Assembly: GCF_000753715.1 (NCBI RefSeq)
Contig: NZ_JPER01000001.1
Location: 62,001-126,000 of the forward strand
Reading direction: 5' to 3'
Length of the DNA stretch: 64,000 nucleotides
Source: Pseudidiomarina salinarum
Lineage (GTDB): Bacteria > Pseudomonadota > Gammaproteobacteria > Enterobacterales > Alteromonadaceae
Part shown: positions 52,140 through 63,346 of the stretch, piece by piece
How the letters are laid out: each line of letters begins with the position of its first letter
Position numbering within the stretch: position 1 is the first letter of the stretch
Program-made: the position numbers and the translations under genes
Notes under the pieces: model-generated
Database searches by the model: none
The model's input: only the letters and a program-made list of their open reading frames with translations
Told to the model about the DNA's origin: nothing

Positions 52140-55100
52140 GATCATTAACTGGTCGCTGGCGAACCGGATGCTGGTGATCATCGCCGCTATTCTGGCGGCC
52201 TGGATGGGCTGGCGGGCGATGATGAACACCCCGCTGGATGCCATACCGGATCTGTCCGACGTACAGGTCATCGTCAAAACCCCTTATCCGGGGCAGGCTC
52301 CGCAGTTAGTCGAAGAACAGGTTACCTGGCCGCTGGCCAACCTGATGCTGTCGGTGCCGGGTTCAACCCAGGTGCGTGGCTATTCATTTTTTGGTGACTC
52401 TTATCTGTATATCCTGTTTGAAGACGGCACGGATATTTACTGGGCCCGCAGCCGGGTACTGGAGTATCTGAATCAGGCCAGCGATCGCTTGCCGGCCGGC
52501 GTTACCCCCTCACTCGGTCCTGATGCCAGCGGTGTCGGCTGGGTGTTTCAGTACGCGCTGGTGGATCGCAGCGGCGAACATAACCTCGGCGAGCTCACCA
52601 GCCTGCAGAACTGGTTCCTGAAACAGGAACTACAAAGTGTTGCCGGCGTATCCGAAGTCGCCACTGTTGGCGGCATGGTGCAGGCTTATCAGGTGGTGGT
52701 CGATCCCGATCGCATGCAGGCTTATGGCCTGACCCTGGAGCAGCTTCAGCAAAGCATTACCGCTGCTAACCGTGAAGTGGGCGGTGGTATCGTGGAAATG
52801 GCTGAAGCCGAATATATGGTACGGGGAACCGGTTACATCCAGTCGCTGGAGGATTTACGAACCCTGCCGCTGCCGGTGCGCAGTGAAGCGGGCGCCGTCA
52901 TTACCCTGGACGATGTCGCCGATGTGCGGCGTGGCCCCCAAAGCCGGCGTGGTATTGCTGAGCTGAACGGTGAGGGCGAAGTGGTTGGTGGTATCGTGGT
53001 GATGCGCCATGGTGAAAACGCCCTGGCCACCATCGAGCGGGTAAAGGAAAAACTCAAAGGCTTGCAGCAGGGATTGCCAGCCGGCGTAGAAATTGTGCCG
53101 ACCTATGATCGCTCGGATTTGATTAATCGCGCGGTGGATAACCTCACCGAAAAGCTGATTGAGGAAATGGGGCTGGTGGCGTTGGTCACCATCTTGTTCC
53201 TGCTGCATGTGCGCTCAGCGCTGGTGGCCATTATTACCCTGCCATTGGCGGTGTTAATGAGCTTTATGGTGATGCGCTATCTCGGCATTAACGCTAACAT
53301 CATGAGTCTGGGCGGTATCGCCATTGCCATCGGTGCGCTGGTGGATGCCGCTATTGTTATGGTCGAGAACGCCCATAAACATCTGGAGCATTACCGGGAA
53401 CAGCATGGTACCGAGCCCAAAGGCGCGGTGCACTGGCAGTTGATCGGCAAAGCCACCAGTGAAGTTGGCCCGGCGCTGTTCTTATCGCTGCTGATTATTA
53501 CCTTAAGCTTTATTCCGGTATTTGCGCTGGAAGACCAGGAAGGGCGTTTATTCAGTCCGCTGGCCTATACCAAGACCTTTGCCATGGCAGCCGCGGCGCT
53601 GTTGTCGATTACGCTGGTACCGGTGCTGATGGGCTTTTTCGTGCGCGGCAAAATCATCAGCGAGCAGCGCAATCCTCTGACCCGCTTTTTGATATGGCTT
53701 TACCGTCCAGTGCTGAGCCTGGTGCTGAAATTCCCGAAATCCACGGTAGTGGTGGCGATACTGATTGCCGCCAGTAGCTTGTATCCTTACTCCAAGCTGG
53801 GCACTGAATTTATGCCGGCGATGCAGGAGGGCGATCTGCTTTATATGCCCACCACCATGCCGGGCATCAGCCCGGCGGCCGTGGGTGAGCTGCTGCAGCG
53901 CACGGATCGGCTGATCATGCAGGTGCCGGAAGTGAAACAGGTATTTGGTAAAACTGGCCGCGCTGATACCGCCACGGATCCGGCACCGCTGACCATGCTG
54001 GAAACCACGATTCAGCTTAAGCCTGAAAGCGAGTGGCGCGAAGGCTTCACCATCCAGGACATTATTGCCGATCTCGACGCTACCGTGCGGGTTCCGGGCA
54101 TTACCAATGCCTGGGTGCAGCCCATCAAAACCCGCATTGATATGCTGTCTACTGGCCTTAAAACCCCGCTTGGGCTGAAGATCGCCGGGCCGGATCTGGC
54201 CGAGATTCAGCGTATTGGTGCGGAACTTGAACAGCGGCTGGCCAACGCGCCGGGCGTGGCATCGGTGTTCGCTGAGCGGCCGGCGTCCGGGCGCTACATT
54301 GAAATTCGCCCGGATTTAGCCAAGGCAGCACGCTATGGTATTGAGCAAGCTGACATCCAGCGCATTATTCAGTACGCCATTGGCGGTGCAATGATTGATG
54401 AAACCGTTGAGGGTACCGAGCGCTATCCGATCACCCTGCGTTATCCGCGGGCACACCGCGATCACGTCGAAAGTATCCGACAGTTGCCGGTTATCAGTAG
54501 TTCCGGCGCCTGGGTTACGCTGGAGCAGGTGGCCACCATCGAAGTGGTGGAAGGCCCCGGCATGATCCGCAGCGAAAATGCCCGGCCCACCGGCTGGGTG
54601 TTCATCGATGTGTTGCCGGAGATGTCCGTTGGTGAGTTCCTGACCACCGCCGAGCCCTTGCTGGCGGACTATGAACTACCGCCGCGTTACAGCCTGAGCT
54701 GGTCAGGGCAGTACGAATCAATGGAACGGGTCAGTGCCAAGCTTAAGGAAGTCATTCCACTCACCCTGGCGATCATTCTGGTATTGCTGTACCTGACCTT
54801 CCGCTCAGTGAAACAGGCGGTACTCATCATGGGGACGCTACCACTGGCGCTGGCAGGCAGCCTCTGGTTTATCTGGTACCTGGGCTTTAACCTGTCGATT
54901 GCGGTCATGGTGGGGATGATTGCGCTGGCCGGTGTGGCCGCTGAGTTTGGCGTGGTAATGCTACTGTATCTGAATAACGCCTGGCAGGATCGCACTGTAC
55001 GTAATGAACAGACGTTGCACGAAGCGGTGATGGAAGGCGCGGTACTACGGGTGCGGCCAAAAGCGATGACGGTGATTACCATTATCGCCGGCCTGTTGCC

Positions 55101-55257
55101 CATCATGCTGACGCACGGCACCGGTAGCGAGGTGATGCAACGGATTGCCGCGCCTATGATTGGCGGCATGATACTGGCACCTTTGCTCTCCTTGCTGGTG
55201 CTGCCAGCAGTCTATTACGCCTACTGGCAGTTCCGCTTACGCCAGCAGGCCCGTTAG
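52129..55257 (+). CDS. CusA-type Cu(I)/Ag(I) RND efflux pump
   Basis: A 1042-residue inner-membrane RND transporter of the heavy-metal (HME) class. It has 12 membrane helices in the usual two halves and the HME helix-4 motif [23 protein letters not shown]. The methionines that form the copper path in E. coli CusA are conserved in GTEFMP, TMLETT and RIDMLSTG, which supports Cu(I)/Ag(I) rather than Zn/Co/Cd. The ATG at 52129, 6 bases after GGGAG, is chosen over the open frame from 52087. No outer-membrane CusC or CusF is nearby. Confidence 0.93.
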   Translation: MLTKIINWSLANRMLVIIAAILAAWMGWRAMMNTPLDAIPDLSDVQVIVKTPYPGQAPQLVEEQVTWPLANLMLSVPGSTQVRGYSFFGDSYLYILFEDGTDIYWARSRVLEYLNQASDRLPAGVTPSLGPDASGVGWVFQYALVDRSGEHNLGELTSLQNWFLKQELQSVAGVSEVATVGGMVQAYQVVVDPDRMQAYGLTLEQLQQSITAANREVGGGIVEMAEAEYMVRGTGYIQSLEDLRTLPLPVRSEAGAVITLDDVADVRRGPQSRRGIAELNGEGEVVGGIVVMRHGENALATIERVKEKLKGLQQGLPAGVEIVPTYDRSDLINRAVDNLTEKLIEEMGLVALVTILFLLHVRSALVAIITLPLAVLMSFMVMRYLGINANIMSLGGIAIAIGALVDAAIVMVENAHKHLEHYREQHGTEPKGAVHWQLIGKATSEVGPALFLSLLIITLSFIPVFALEDQEGRLFSPLAYTKTFAMAAAALLSITLVPVLMGFFVRGKIISEQRNPLTRFLIWLYRPVLSLVLKFPKSTVVVAILIAASSLYPYSKLGTEFMPAMQEGDLLYMPTTMPGISPAAVGELLQRTDRLIMQVPEVKQVFGKTGRADTATDPAPLTMLETTIQLKPESEWREGFTIQDIIADLDATVRVPGITNAWVQPIKTRIDMLSTGLKTPLGLKIAGPDLAEIQRIGAELEQRLANAPGVASVFAERPASGRYIEIRPDLAKAARYGIEQADIQRIIQYAIGGAMIDETVEGTERYPITLRYPRAHRDHVESIRQLPVISSSGAWVTLEQVATIEVVEGPGMIRSENARPTGWVFIDVLPEMSVGEFLTTAEPLLADYELPPRYSLSWSGQYESMERVSAKLKEVIPLTLAIILVLLYLTFRSVKQAVLIMGTLPLALAGSLWFIWYLGFNLSIAVMVGMIALAGVAAEFGVVMLLYLNNAWQDRTVRNEQTLHEAVMEGAVLRVRPKAMTVITIIAGLLPIMLTHGTGSEVMQRIAAPMIGGMILAPLLSLLVLPAVYYAYWQFRLRQQAR

Positions 55258-55263
55258 ACTGCG

Positions 55264-58200
55264 CTAAGGTTCTAAAATAATACGCGGTTGTCCCGGCCGC
55301 GGGAGAGCCGCATCTTCAGCCAGGCGTTGCAGCGATTGCTGTAGCGCCTGCTGCTGAATCAACTCACCGTGCAGCAGGCTCTGTTGCAACAGAATCTCGG
55401 GTGGCAGTTGTGTCGCCGGATCAATTCCCTGCGGATAATCAGCCGTACTGATATCACTGCCTTCAGTAACCTGCCAGTAGCCCCAGTCTGCTTCAGTGGT
55501 AGTATACAAACCGAGATCAGGTGGACCGAATATAACAGCCCCTGAATACCGCACATCGTTAGAGGTCCAGCCGCGGAACAAGCCCATTACGCCGTCAAAG
55601 TCGGCGCCGATAAAGCGACCACTGAACTCCCCCCCGCCATTGTTGAACAGACCACTGCCGGAAAGACTGATGGTATCGCTGGTAAAGAGATCAGAAACCA
55701 GACCGCTACCACTGAGGTCGCCGACCTCGGGGGTTCCTGTTGCATCATCCAGAAGGCGGAGAAAGCTTAAGTTCAGATCGAAACTACCTGCATCAAAATC
55801 AACCGCCAGATTACCGCTATCTATATAGGTATTGCCCTGATAGTTGCCACCGTCCTGCATCATGTCGGAAGTATAAAAGGTAAAGTCGATGCTGCCGGCA
55901 GGCAGCGGTGTGGTCGCCGGTGTCAGTTGATCCGTGCCTATATGCCAGAAAGTGCTGTCATTGCTATAGCCGGTTTCATCAAAGTTATAGGTTTCTGCAC
56001 TCCAGTAGCCCCACCTTACCTTAACATCGGTGCCGGGAATCAGCACGGGTGCAAAGAGGCCGGAATAACGATCGGTGGTACCAACAGTAAATTCGCTGGT
56101 TGTGATCTGGCGGACGTTGCCAGAAAAGACCGTGACATAATCCTCGACGGATTCACCACTATCGTATTCGGTCAGTGCTAGCAGCACATCCGTTGGAGCG
56201 GAGCTGATCATCAACTCATCGTTACCTGATAATAAGCCGCCAGTCTCGGTCCAGCCTAGCTCTGAGAGACTTATTAACTGCTCACCGGGCACAAATATGC
56301 TGGTGCCGCGAAAATAGTCTTGGTTATCTGCAGTATAAGCGTCCAGCAGCGTGATAATTGCATCAAAGCTATCACCGGCGAAACGTGCTGAAAGGCTACC
56401 GCCACCGCCTTCAAAATAGCCATCGCCCAGCAGACTAATGACCTCGGCGCTGAACAAGTCCGCAACACTGGCAGAGCCATAGAGTCCGCCGCTGAAGAGC
56501 GGCTCTTCAAATTGAGTGGAGCTGGACAGTTGCAACCCGACATTGACATTGCCGGTGTCAAAATTGACCAGGATCTGCCCCGCAACGGCGAAGATATTTG
56601 TCGGATCCTGTAAGTCTGCAAGACTGGAATCAAGGAGATCATAAACTAAGGCGCCCGTGGGTAAGGTCGCGGTCTCCGGCGTCAGCGAGTCGGTGAGGGC
56701 AAACTGATAGGGGCTGCTGCTGTCTATTTCTGCGCCGGTACTGTCGGTTAACTGATAGCTGCCGGCAGCGAAAGTACCGAACCGGACACGAAGCGGATCA
56801 CCATCGGTTTCGACATTGAATTCACCAAACCAGAAATCATCATCATCGAGATTAAACAGCGAACTTAGCGTCATGGAGCCGGTCTCGCCAGTCTGACCCG
56901 ACAGAAGGAAGGCGCCTTCCTCAAACAGCGACGTCAGTCCATAGGTATTTTCAGCATCACTTAAAATACTCATAGCCTGGTTCATGCCCAACATACCACC
57001 GTTTTCCCAGCCGAATTCGGCAATGGCTGGGCCAAGCTGAGGATCCTGAGTAAAGACCAGGCTGCCGCGATAGTTTTCGGTTGCCGAGGAGGCGGTAAGC
57101 AGAGTCATCAAAGCGTCGAAATCCCCGCCGACAAACTGACCGAAGATACTACCGCCGCTGAAATAGCCTTCGCCGACAAGTTCCAAACCGCCTTCAGACT
57201 GATTGAGCAGAGCAGTGATGTCAGCAAGGGCTGATAAACGGCCCTCTTGGCCGTCGACGTCAAACAGCAGCATGACCAGCACCTGGGCGCTGGTGAAATC
57301 AACGATAACCTGGCCGCCGGTCGTTGTTGCCTGGGTTTGACTGTCATCACCTGTCAGGCCAGTACCACCGGCCGGACTGAAATTAAATACCCCGCTATCC
57401 GGCAGCGTGGCCGGTGCCAGTTCGTTGGCCGAAAGAAAATAGAAGTTGGCGTCACCGGATAGATCTGCGGTACTGTTTTCTGTGACGCTCTGCCCGGCAT
57501 TCTCTGCCGCAGCATCCTCCGGCGCGAGGATCTGATAGCTCCCTGCTTTCCAGTAGCCCCAGTAGATTTCCAGTGGCCCGTCTGCGGTTTCGATTAGCAG
57601 CCGGTGGTCGGCGTTACCACCGACCAGGCCGTCCAGATCAAGCCCGAGAAAATGATACGAGCCACTGTCGCTGCTAGCCTGCTGGGCTAGCAAAGCGCCA
57701 GTGACGTCATCATCAGCGGCCTGTAACCAGCTGCCCACAGCACCAGCGGACAAGCTTATGCCCGGCAGGCCACTGATGCTGCCGCCGTCGCCCCAGCCCA
57801 GTTGTTGCATGCTGACATAGTCGGTATCCAGAAGCTGACAGGGAAAGTTAAACCAGCAGTCATTACTGAAAAACAGTGTGCCCCAGCCCGCCAGCTCGCT
57901 GCCATCGGAATTGATCAGCAAATGAAGCCCTGCCAGGAAGCCATCAAGACCCCAGTCGGCATCACCGCTGAAGGTACCGTATAGCGATGCTTCACTAACA
58001 ATAGGGTTATCGCCAAGTTCACTGAGTGTCACCGCGCCGGCAAATATATCGGCGAAGCTGGCACTGCCCTGTAATTCATGGATATTGTCATCCAGATAAG
58101 TGAACGGCAGACTAACGGTGACGGTATTGCTGGTAAAGTCAATTTGCAGGGTGCTGTCGGCGGTAAATTCGGCCACACTACCATCGCTAAACAACACGCC

Positions 58201-59592
58201 GTAGTTCGATTGCAGACTGAGCAGCAAGCTTTGTTGCTGGTAGTACTGCTCAGCGAGCTCGTTCAGCGCGTTAATATCGGCCAGCGTGTAGTTTGCCAGC
58301 AGATAATGGAAGGTTCCGTCATCTGGCGCGGTAACCTCATTCAGGGCAAGCTCATAATCGCCTGCCTGCCAGAAGCCTTGGTATATCTGGTTGGCTGAGC
58401 CCGTATGCCAGCTACTGGCATCCAACTGCTGGGCAAAACCAGGCTTTGCGCCTTCCGCGGCAGTAAAAGTAAAGACCTCAGAATCCAGCCCGATCAATAC
58501 GCCGTCGTCGTTGAAGTTGGTGCTGCCCGGCGCGGTGCGCTGCAGATAGCCGACGGCAGTGCCATCAAAGCCAAAGGATGGTAGAGCTGGATCAGGTTCA
58601 GGTTCAGGTTCAGGTTCGGGTTCAGGCTCGGGCTCGGGCTCAGGTTCAGGTTCGGGTTCAGGCTCGGGCTCGGGCTCAGGTTCGGGTTCGGGTTCAGGCT
58701 CAGGCTCAGGCTCGGGCTCAGGTTGAGGTTGTGGCTGTGGTTCAGGCTCCGGCTGATGCTCTTCCACTTCCTCCACCGCTTCCTGCTGGCCGGCATCCTC
58801 CTGCGCCTGCTCAGGTGGTGTCACCGGCATGTTGGTCGCCGGGGGCGTACCATTGCTGCCGGTATCCGCCGGAGTCACCGGCTCTGCAGCTGGCTCATTA
58901 CCTTCACCTTCATCTTCGTCCGTGCTTTCTCCAGTCGGTGTTTCTTCATCAAATACCTCATCAGGGTCAACCGGCAGCGCCTGGGGCGGGGTTTCTGAGT
59001 CGGGTACGTAGAAGCTCTGACCGGCATCAACCAATTGTTCACCACCGCTGTTAGACATGGCCACCTGGCCGGTTGCTACCTGCAGATAGCTGCCAGTCGG
59101 GATAGAATTAAACTGGTTCTCACTGCCCGGTGGCACATGTACCACGCGTAACTCAGTGCCGCGGATGCCCATAGTGGCCACAGGCGTCTTAAACTCAACG
59201 GAGGACGGCGTGGCCGTACCCATAGCACCGGTAATAGCGCGAAAACCACCGCGGATGAGTTCGGAGCTTTGCTCGCCGCTGGCCGGGTCATCAGGATTAT
59301 AGGTATGGGTGCGGACAATAAACTCTGAAGAAGGCCGCAGCGCGATCAGGCTGTCGTCGGTAAAGCGTAGCTGCACACTGGCGCCTTCGGCAGTAATAAT
59401 CCGGTCGCCAACCAGCACCTGGGTATTACGGGCGGCGGTTAAGCTGTCGTCGTCGCGATCAATCCGGACCTCGCCAAATACAAAAAGTACCCGGGCCGCC
59501 AGTTCATTCGCTTGCGCGGTGAAGCTCATCAGCGTCAGGCTGAGGCTCAGCAGAGTCACCCATAAGGCATGGGACATACGATTAGTAAACAT
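55264..59592 (-). CDS. Giant exported FecR-domain protein with Glu-Pro spacer and four-fold repeats
   Basis: A 1442-residue protein with a signal peptide (about 1-28, cleavage after AQA; no lipobox) and a FecR domain (about 35-195; [40 protein letters not shown]). An acidic/Pro linker follows, including 21 consecutive Glu-Pro dipeptides (292-333). The rest is built of four diverged repeats of about 255 residues (roughly 340-600, 610-865, 870-1115 and 1120-1370). Each repeat has a WGYWxAGxY-like element, a VDFxxGxxxVxL strand, a GxGYFxGG...F.G..FDA block and a YxGxxxF strand. The C-terminus is Gln/Leu-rich. It overlaps the TPR-barrel gene by 11 bases. Function is unknown; a surface or periplasmic beta-rich protein is inferred. 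Confidence 0.8.
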   Translation of the reverse strand: MFTNRMSHALWVTLLSLSLTLMSFTAQANELAARVLFVFGEVRIDRDDDSLTAARNTQVLVGDRIITAEGASVQLRFTDDSLIALRPSSEFIVRTHTYNPDDPASGEQSSELIRGGFRAITGAMGTATPSSVEFKTPVATMGIRGTELRVVHVPPGSENQFNSIPTGSYLQVATGQVAMSNSGGEQLVDAGQSFYVPDSETPPQALPVDPDEVFDEETPTGESTDEDEGEGNEPAAEPVTPADTGSNGTPPATNMPVTPPEQAQEDAGQQEAVEEVEEHQPEPEPQPQPQPEPEPEPEPEPEPEPEPEPEPEPEPEPEPEPEPEPEPEPEPEPDPALPSFGFDGTAVGYLQRTAPGSTNFNDDGVLIGLDSEVFTFTAAEGAKPGFAQQLDASSWHTGSANQIYQGFWQAGDYELALNEVTAPDDGTFHYLLANYTLADINALNELAEQYYQQQSLLLSLQSNYGVLFSDGSVAEFTADSTLQIDFTSNTVTVSLPFTYLDDNIHELQGSASFADIFAGAVTLSELGDNPIVSEASLYGTFSGDADWGLDGFLAGLHLLINSDGSELAGWGTLFFSNDCWFNFPCQLLDTDYVSMQQLGWGDGGSISGLPGISLSAGAVGSWLQAADDDVTGALLAQQASSDSGSYHFLGLDLDGLVGGNADHRLLIETADGPLEIYWGYWKAGSYQILAPEDAAAENAGQSVTENSTADLSGDANFYFLSANELAPATLPDSGVFNFSPAGGTGLTGDDSQTQATTTGGQVIVDFTSAQVLVMLLFDVDGQEGRLSALADITALLNQSEGGLELVGEGYFSGGSIFGQFVGGDFDALMTLLTASSATENYRGSLVFTQDPQLGPAIAEFGWENGGMLGMNQAMSILSDAENTYGLTSLFEEGAFLLSGQTGETGSMTLSSLFNLDDDDFWFGEFNVETDGDPLRVRFGTFAAGSYQLTDSTGAEIDSSSPYQFALTDSLTPETATLPTGALVYDLLDSSLADLQDPTNIFAVAGQILVNFDTGNVNVGLQLSSSTQFEEPLFSGGLYGSASVADLFSAEVISLLGDGYFEGGGGSLSARFAGDSFDAIITLLDAYTADNQDYFRGTSIFVPGEQLISLSELGWTETGGLLSGNDELMISSAPTDVLLALTEYDSGESVEDYVTVFSGNVRQITTSEFTVGTTDRYSGLFAPVLIPGTDVKVRWGYWSAETYNFDETGYSNDSTFWHIGTDQLTPATTPLPAGSIDFTFYTSDMMQDGGNYQGNTYIDSGNLAVDFDAGSFDLNLSFLRLLDDATGTPEVGDLSGSGLVSDLFTSDTISLSGSGLFNNGGGEFSGRFIGADFDGVMGLFRGWTSNDVRYSGAVIFGPPDLGLYTTTEADWGYWQVTEGSDISTADYPQGIDPATQLPPEILLQQSLLHGELIQQQALQQSLQRLAEDAALPRPGQPRIILEP
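58591..58745. repeat. Hexanucleotide repeat encoding the Glu-Pro spacer
   Basis: On the plus strand, units of GGTTCA, GGCTCA, GGTTCG and GGCTCG are repeated over about 150 bases; the minus strand reads GAxCCx, that is Glu-Pro. Unit variants differ only at third codon positions. Six-base slippage would lengthen or shorten the spacer without breaking the frame. Confidence 0.9.
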
Positions 59593-60946
59593 AAGTCACC
59601 GTCCATTGCAGCAAAGTCTGATCGAGATTAAAGAAGTCGATCGTGGAACTTTGGTCGCGGTAAAGCCCGGAGAGGCCAGTACGCCATTGCGGCGTGATCA
59701 GATAAGTCCACTCCAGACGTGTGGTGAGGGTATCATCGTCGCGATGGTCATCAACGCCACGATTAAATATCGCAAAATCTTCCTGCATATATCTCAGGCT
59801 ATGGTAGTTGAGGCTGCCAAGCCAGTGGTGTCTGCCGGAGGCCTGATAATCAGCCTGTACCGACAGATAATTGCGCATAGCATCGCCGCCCGGTCGGGCT
59901 GGGCTGTTACTGACCCGCTCGGTTTCCAGAGCGTAGCGCGAGCGCAGTAAAAGATCAGGGCGCAACTGATATTGCCATTCAAATTCAAGCTGCGCGCCAC
60001 GATAATCATTGCGGCGTGCATCGAAACTGAAATCCCGGGCCCGCAGATTAGCGATAAAGGTATGCTGGAGATCATAATTGTGCTGCCAGCCAACCAGCAG
60101 GCCGATGTGCGAGCGGAAATCCCCGTCATCAAGCCAGACCTGGCCCAGATCCACGCCATAGCGGATGCTATTTTTGGCATCCAGGCGCAGTCCGTACGCG
60201 GCACTACCCTGTAAAATTGTGGTATCAAAAGCGCGGGCCTCAGAATCCTCATTCACCCGCGCCTGGCCCGCCACCGAGAATTCAACAAACTGCCGGGCAT
60301 CGATGTCGCGTTGATGAAACCAGACCCCGCGACCGGTGGCAAACTGGGTATCATCGGCCTCGAGAATAGCCAGCCCCTCAAGAAAGGTATTATCAAACAG
60401 ATCAAAGCTGCTGGGGTAGTTGAGGTAATTACTGTCGTACCCATAATCCACGCTAAGCATCACCAGTTGAGAGCCTTCTGCTGCCCGGCGCCGGCGTTCA
60501 GCAATTTCGGTGCGATAGCGGGCGATGGCTTCCTGCGCTGAAGGAGGTGGATTAAAGCGCGCCAGGTAGTCCAGTTCGGCTTCCGATTTATTCAGTCGGT
60601 TCAGCGCCAGGTAACTTGCCGCCAGTTCAAGGCGCGCGCCGGCATGATTGGGATCGGATAAAATCGCCCTTTCCAGTGCCAGCGAAGCCAGCGTAGGCTG
60701 ACCAGCGCGCAAAGCGACTACGCCGTACCAATAATCATAGCGCGCCATGCCAGCGTAGCTATCTTCCGCCTGTTGTAAGGCACTCAAAGCGGCGTCAGTG
60801 TTACCTTCCTGTAGCTGCTGTTTGGTAGTACGCAGCAGTTCTGATAGCTCGGCTTTACCCGAGGCGCTTGTAGAAGAGGTGATCTGAGCGCTGACAGGAT
60901 TAGCACAAAGCAGGCACCCCAGTAGAACCAGGTTGCGGATAGTCAT
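59582..60946 (-). CDS. TPR plus outer-membrane beta-barrel protein, Slam-like architecture
   Basis: A 454-residue exported protein: signal peptide (about 1-20), TPR helices (about 31-165, including [18 protein letters not shown] and [28 protein letters not shown]), then a predicted outer-membrane barrel of alternating strands beginning [13 protein letters not shown] and ending with the aromatic terminus TVTYVY. An N-terminal TPR domain with a C-terminal barrel of this length is the layout of Slam (DUF560) translocators, which export substrates encoded next door. The pairing with the giant FecR protein fits that, but family membership is inferred by eye. Another possibility is a PgaA-like porin. 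Confidence 0.65.
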   Translation of the reverse strand: MTIRNLVLLGCLLCANPVSAQITSSTSASGKAELSELLRTTKQQLQEGNTDAALSALQQAEDSYAGMARYDYWYGVVALRAGQPTLASLALERAILSDPNHAGARLELAASYLALNRLNKSEAELDYLARFNPPPSAQEAIARYRTEIAERRRRAAEGSQLVMLSVDYGYDSNYLNYPSSFDLFDNTFLEGLAILEADDTQFATGRGVWFHQRDIDARQFVEFSVAGQARVNEDSEARAFDTTILQGSAAYGLRLDAKNSIRYGVDLGQVWLDDGDFRSHIGLLVGWQHNYDLQHTFIANLRARDFSFDARRNDYRGAQLEFEWQYQLRPDLLLRSRYALETERVSNSPARPGGDAMRNYLSVQADYQASGRHHWLGSLNYHSLRYMQEDFAIFNRGVDDHRDDDTLTTRLEWTYLITPQWRTGLSGLYRDQSSTIDFFNLDQTLLQWTVTYVY

Positions 60947-61019
60947 AGTCAGAATGAGTCCTTATTCTTGTTGCCATAATGTTAGGCCTGCCGCGCCCAT
61001 AGTGCAACTTATGTTAGAA

Positions 61020-61790
61020 CTAAATTTTCGGCAGTTTGCCCCGATCGGCCAGGATATGCCAGTGGCTGGTCGCGACATGGGCACTGAGTGTCTGGCGCAG
61101 CTCACTTTCATAAGAGGGCTTTAAGTGGGTTACCCAGATCTGGCCCGGCGACTGATCCAGACTTTCAACTAACCGTGCCGCCAGCTGGGGGGTCAGGTGT
61201 CCGGAGCTCCTGGCAAGTTCGGCCAGGTGATCGGGGAAGGAGCACTCCAGGATCAGATCGTCAATATAACCAAGGGCATCAAGTTGTCCAACCAGCCGTT
61301 CGTCATAACCGGTATCGGCGGTAAATACGGTCTGGCGGTTATCTTTCCGCACGGCATAGCCAAAGGTGCTCACTGAATGATCAACCACAAAAGGACGGAT
61401 CAGCATGCCGTCCAGTGCCAGCAAATCGCTATCAGTAATGGCCTGCATTTTCAGGCACGGGTTGTCCACATCAGGAAGCCGGGTGAAATCCGGCCAGATC
61501 TCCCAGTTAAACAAATGCCTTTTAAGCACATCCAGGGTAGCGGCCGAAGCGTAGACAGTGACAGGCTCAGATTGCTGACCGATGATGTTGGCCAGTAACA
61601 TCGGCAGAAAACAAATGTGGTCCATATGAGCATGGGTCAGCAGCACATGGCGGATGGCCTTCATCTCTGGCAGCGACAGCTCAGCAAGACCCGAGCCGGC
61701 GTCAATCAGCACCCGCTCATTGAGTTGCAGGCAGGTGGTGCCGCTGGTGCCGCCTATACCGCCGCTGAATCCAAGTACCTTGATATTCAT
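61020..61790 (-). CDS. Metallo-beta-lactamase-fold protein, probable class II cyclic-nucleotide phosphodiesterase
   Basis: A 256-residue cytoplasmic protein (no signal peptide) with the metal-binding motif THAHMDH (H53, H55, D57, H58), later ligands in VVDHSVS, FTADTGYD and VTHLKPSYESEL, and an HLFNWEIWPDF segment that I associate with bacterial 3',5'-cyclic-nucleotide phosphodiesterases of this fold. The context supports that: it is coupled by a 4-base overlap to the HD-GYP gene, which is itself coupled to an adenylate cyclase. General MBL hydrolase activity is certain enough; cAMP as substrate is inference. Confidence 0.75.
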   Translation of the reverse strand: MNIKVLGFSGGIGGTSGTTCLQLNERVLIDAGSGLAELSLPEMKAIRHVLLTHAHMDHICFLPMLLANIIGQQSEPVTVYASAATLDVLKRHLFNWEIWPDFTRLPDVDNPCLKMQAITDSDLLALDGMLIRPFVVDHSVSTFGYAVRKDNRQTVFTADTGYDERLVGQLDALGYIDDLILECSFPDHLAELARSSGHLTPQLAARLVESLDQSPGQIWVTHLKPSYESELRQTLSAHVATSHWHILADRGKLPKI

Positions 61791-63346
61791 GCGGGTCGGT
61801 ATCCTGGTAGCTGGTCCAGATCAATCTCATCAATCTGGGCGTCCGTCAGATATTCGCTGGCGTAGGTCAGATAAACCCGCTTATCTATAAACAGTCGGAA
61901 CAAATCCGGATCCAGATGGTTGTCTTCCACCATTCGGCCCATAATAGTCAGGCTCTGCGACAGCGACATCGGCTTTTTATAGCTGCGTTCCGGCGCGGTT
62001 AAGGCTTCGAACACATCGGCGATGCCCATCATCCGGGCCGGCACCGACATCTGCTCGCGGGTTAATCCACGGGGGTAGCCTTTGCCGTCCATACGTTCGT
62101 GATGGCCGCCGGCATATTCCGGCACCCGCCGTAAATGTTTGGGAAAGGGCAGTTGCTCGAGCATATTGATGGTGTGCACCATGTGGTCTTTCATAATCTG
62201 ACGTTCATCAGTGGTCAGGGTGCCCTTGCGGATACATAGATAGTTTATTTCGTCGTCGGTCAGCAGCGGCTGTAGTTCGCCGTTAAGATCCGGGTAGCGA
62301 CGCCGGCCTATGGCTTTTACCCGATCGATCGCGTCGTCATTCATGAATTCGCCACCCAGGTTGGTTTGTTCCAGAAATGCCAGGTCGTCGCGCAGCTGGT
62401 CCGTTTTATCCTGCCATTCACTGGTCTGGGCCAGGGCGGCGAAACGAGCCGCTATCGTTTCGATACGATCATAGATGGTTTCTAGTTTGCGACTTTTTTC
62501 AACCACATGGGGCGGCGTGACAATTTTACCGCAATCGTGCATCCAGGCCGCGGTTTCCAGCTCATAGCGGCCCTCACGGCTCAGTTCAAAATCCCGCAGG
62601 CCGGGATAATCGGCGCCACTGGCGGCATCGGCAATCATCAGCGTCAGCTCCGGCACCCGCCGGCAATGGGCACCGGTCTGCGGCGACTTGGCATCAATGG
62701 CATTGGCGATAACCCGGGTGAAACTCTCAAACAGGTGGTGCAGCTCCTCCACCAACCGTTGGTTGGTCAGTGCCACCGCGGCCTGCGATGCCAGCGACTG
62801 GGTCAGATCAATATCGTCGTCAGGAAAGGGCACAGTGTTACCATCGGCCTGCTTGTTGATCAGCTGCAGGGCGGCAATAACCTCGTTCTCGTGATTCTTA
62901 AGCGGAACCACTAACACCGACCTGGTCCGGTAGCCGGTCTTCTCATCGAAGGCGCGGGTGCCGGAGAAATCAAAACCATCGGCATCATAGGCATCGTCCA
63001 CCACGACGGTCTTTTCGTGCAACACGCTGTGGGCGACGATTAGCCTGTCGTTGGACTGGCCGCCGGCAAGATAAAGCGGCAGTGGCTTAAAACTGTCGGT
63101 AAGTGGCGTACCGCTGCCGCCAAAATGAATGTTCAGACTGTCGTTCTGCACCAGGGCGAAGGCCAGTTGCTCGCCCTCAACCAGATATAAAGAGCCTGCA
63201 TCGGCACCGGTTAGGGTCCGCGCGCTGCTTAGGATAAGCTCGAGCAGCTTGATATGATCGCGTTCAGCCGATAGCGCAATGCCAATTTTATTCAGATAGC
63301 GAATACGCTCCAGCAAGTCTGCAGTGGCCATAAAGCCGGGCCTCAT
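61787..63346 (-). CDS. GAF and HD-GYP domain phosphodiesterase
   Basis: A 519-residue cytoplasmic protein with a GAF domain (about 25-195) and a C-terminal HD-GYP domain. The HD-GYP residues are intact: WMHDCGKIVTPPHV (H270/D271), HHERMDGKGYPRGL (415-428) and IADVFEALT. An insert of about 90 residues (285-375) lies between the HD and HHE motifs. HD-GYP enzymes break down c-di-GMP, some other cyclic dinucleotides; the GAF domain probably senses a small ligand. The start shares one base with the cyclase stop; an ATG five codons on (63331) with better AGG spacing is possible. Confidence 0.85.
   Translation of the reverse strand: MRPGFMATADLLERIRYLNKIGIALSAERDHIKLLELILSSARTLTGADAGSLYLVEGEQLAFALVQNDSLNIHFGGSGTPLTDSFKPLPLYLAGGQSNDRLIVAHSVLHEKTVVVDDAYDADGFDFSGTRAFDEKTGYRTRSVLVVPLKNHENEVIAALQLINKQADGNTVPFPDDDIDLTQSLASQAAVALTNQRLVEELHHLFESFTRVIANAIDAKSPQTGAHCRRVPELTLMIADAASGADYPGLRDFELSREGRYELETAAWMHDCGKIVTPPHVVEKSRKLETIYDRIETIAARFAALAQTSEWQDKTDQLRDDLAFLEQTNLGGEFMNDDAIDRVKAIGRRRYPDLNGELQPLLTDDEINYLCIRKGTLTTDERQIMKDHMVHTINMLEQLPFPKHLRRVPEYAGGHHERMDGKGYPRGLTREQMSVPARMMGIADVFEALTAPERSYKKPMSLSQSLTIMGRMVEDNHLDPDLFRLFIDKRVYLTYASEYLTDAQIDEIDLDQLPGYRPA

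Noticed and set aside
58494-59054. Long frames on both strands across the Glu-Pro repeat
   Set aside because: The hexanucleotide repeat is open in several frames; only the minus frame connects to a signal peptide and FecR domain.
60957-61019. TTGCAC-N17-TAACAT on the minus strand before the TPR-barrel gene
   Set aside because: Only 3 of 6 and 4 of 6 matches; cannot be told apart from chance, though an internal promoter in the 73-base gap remains possible.
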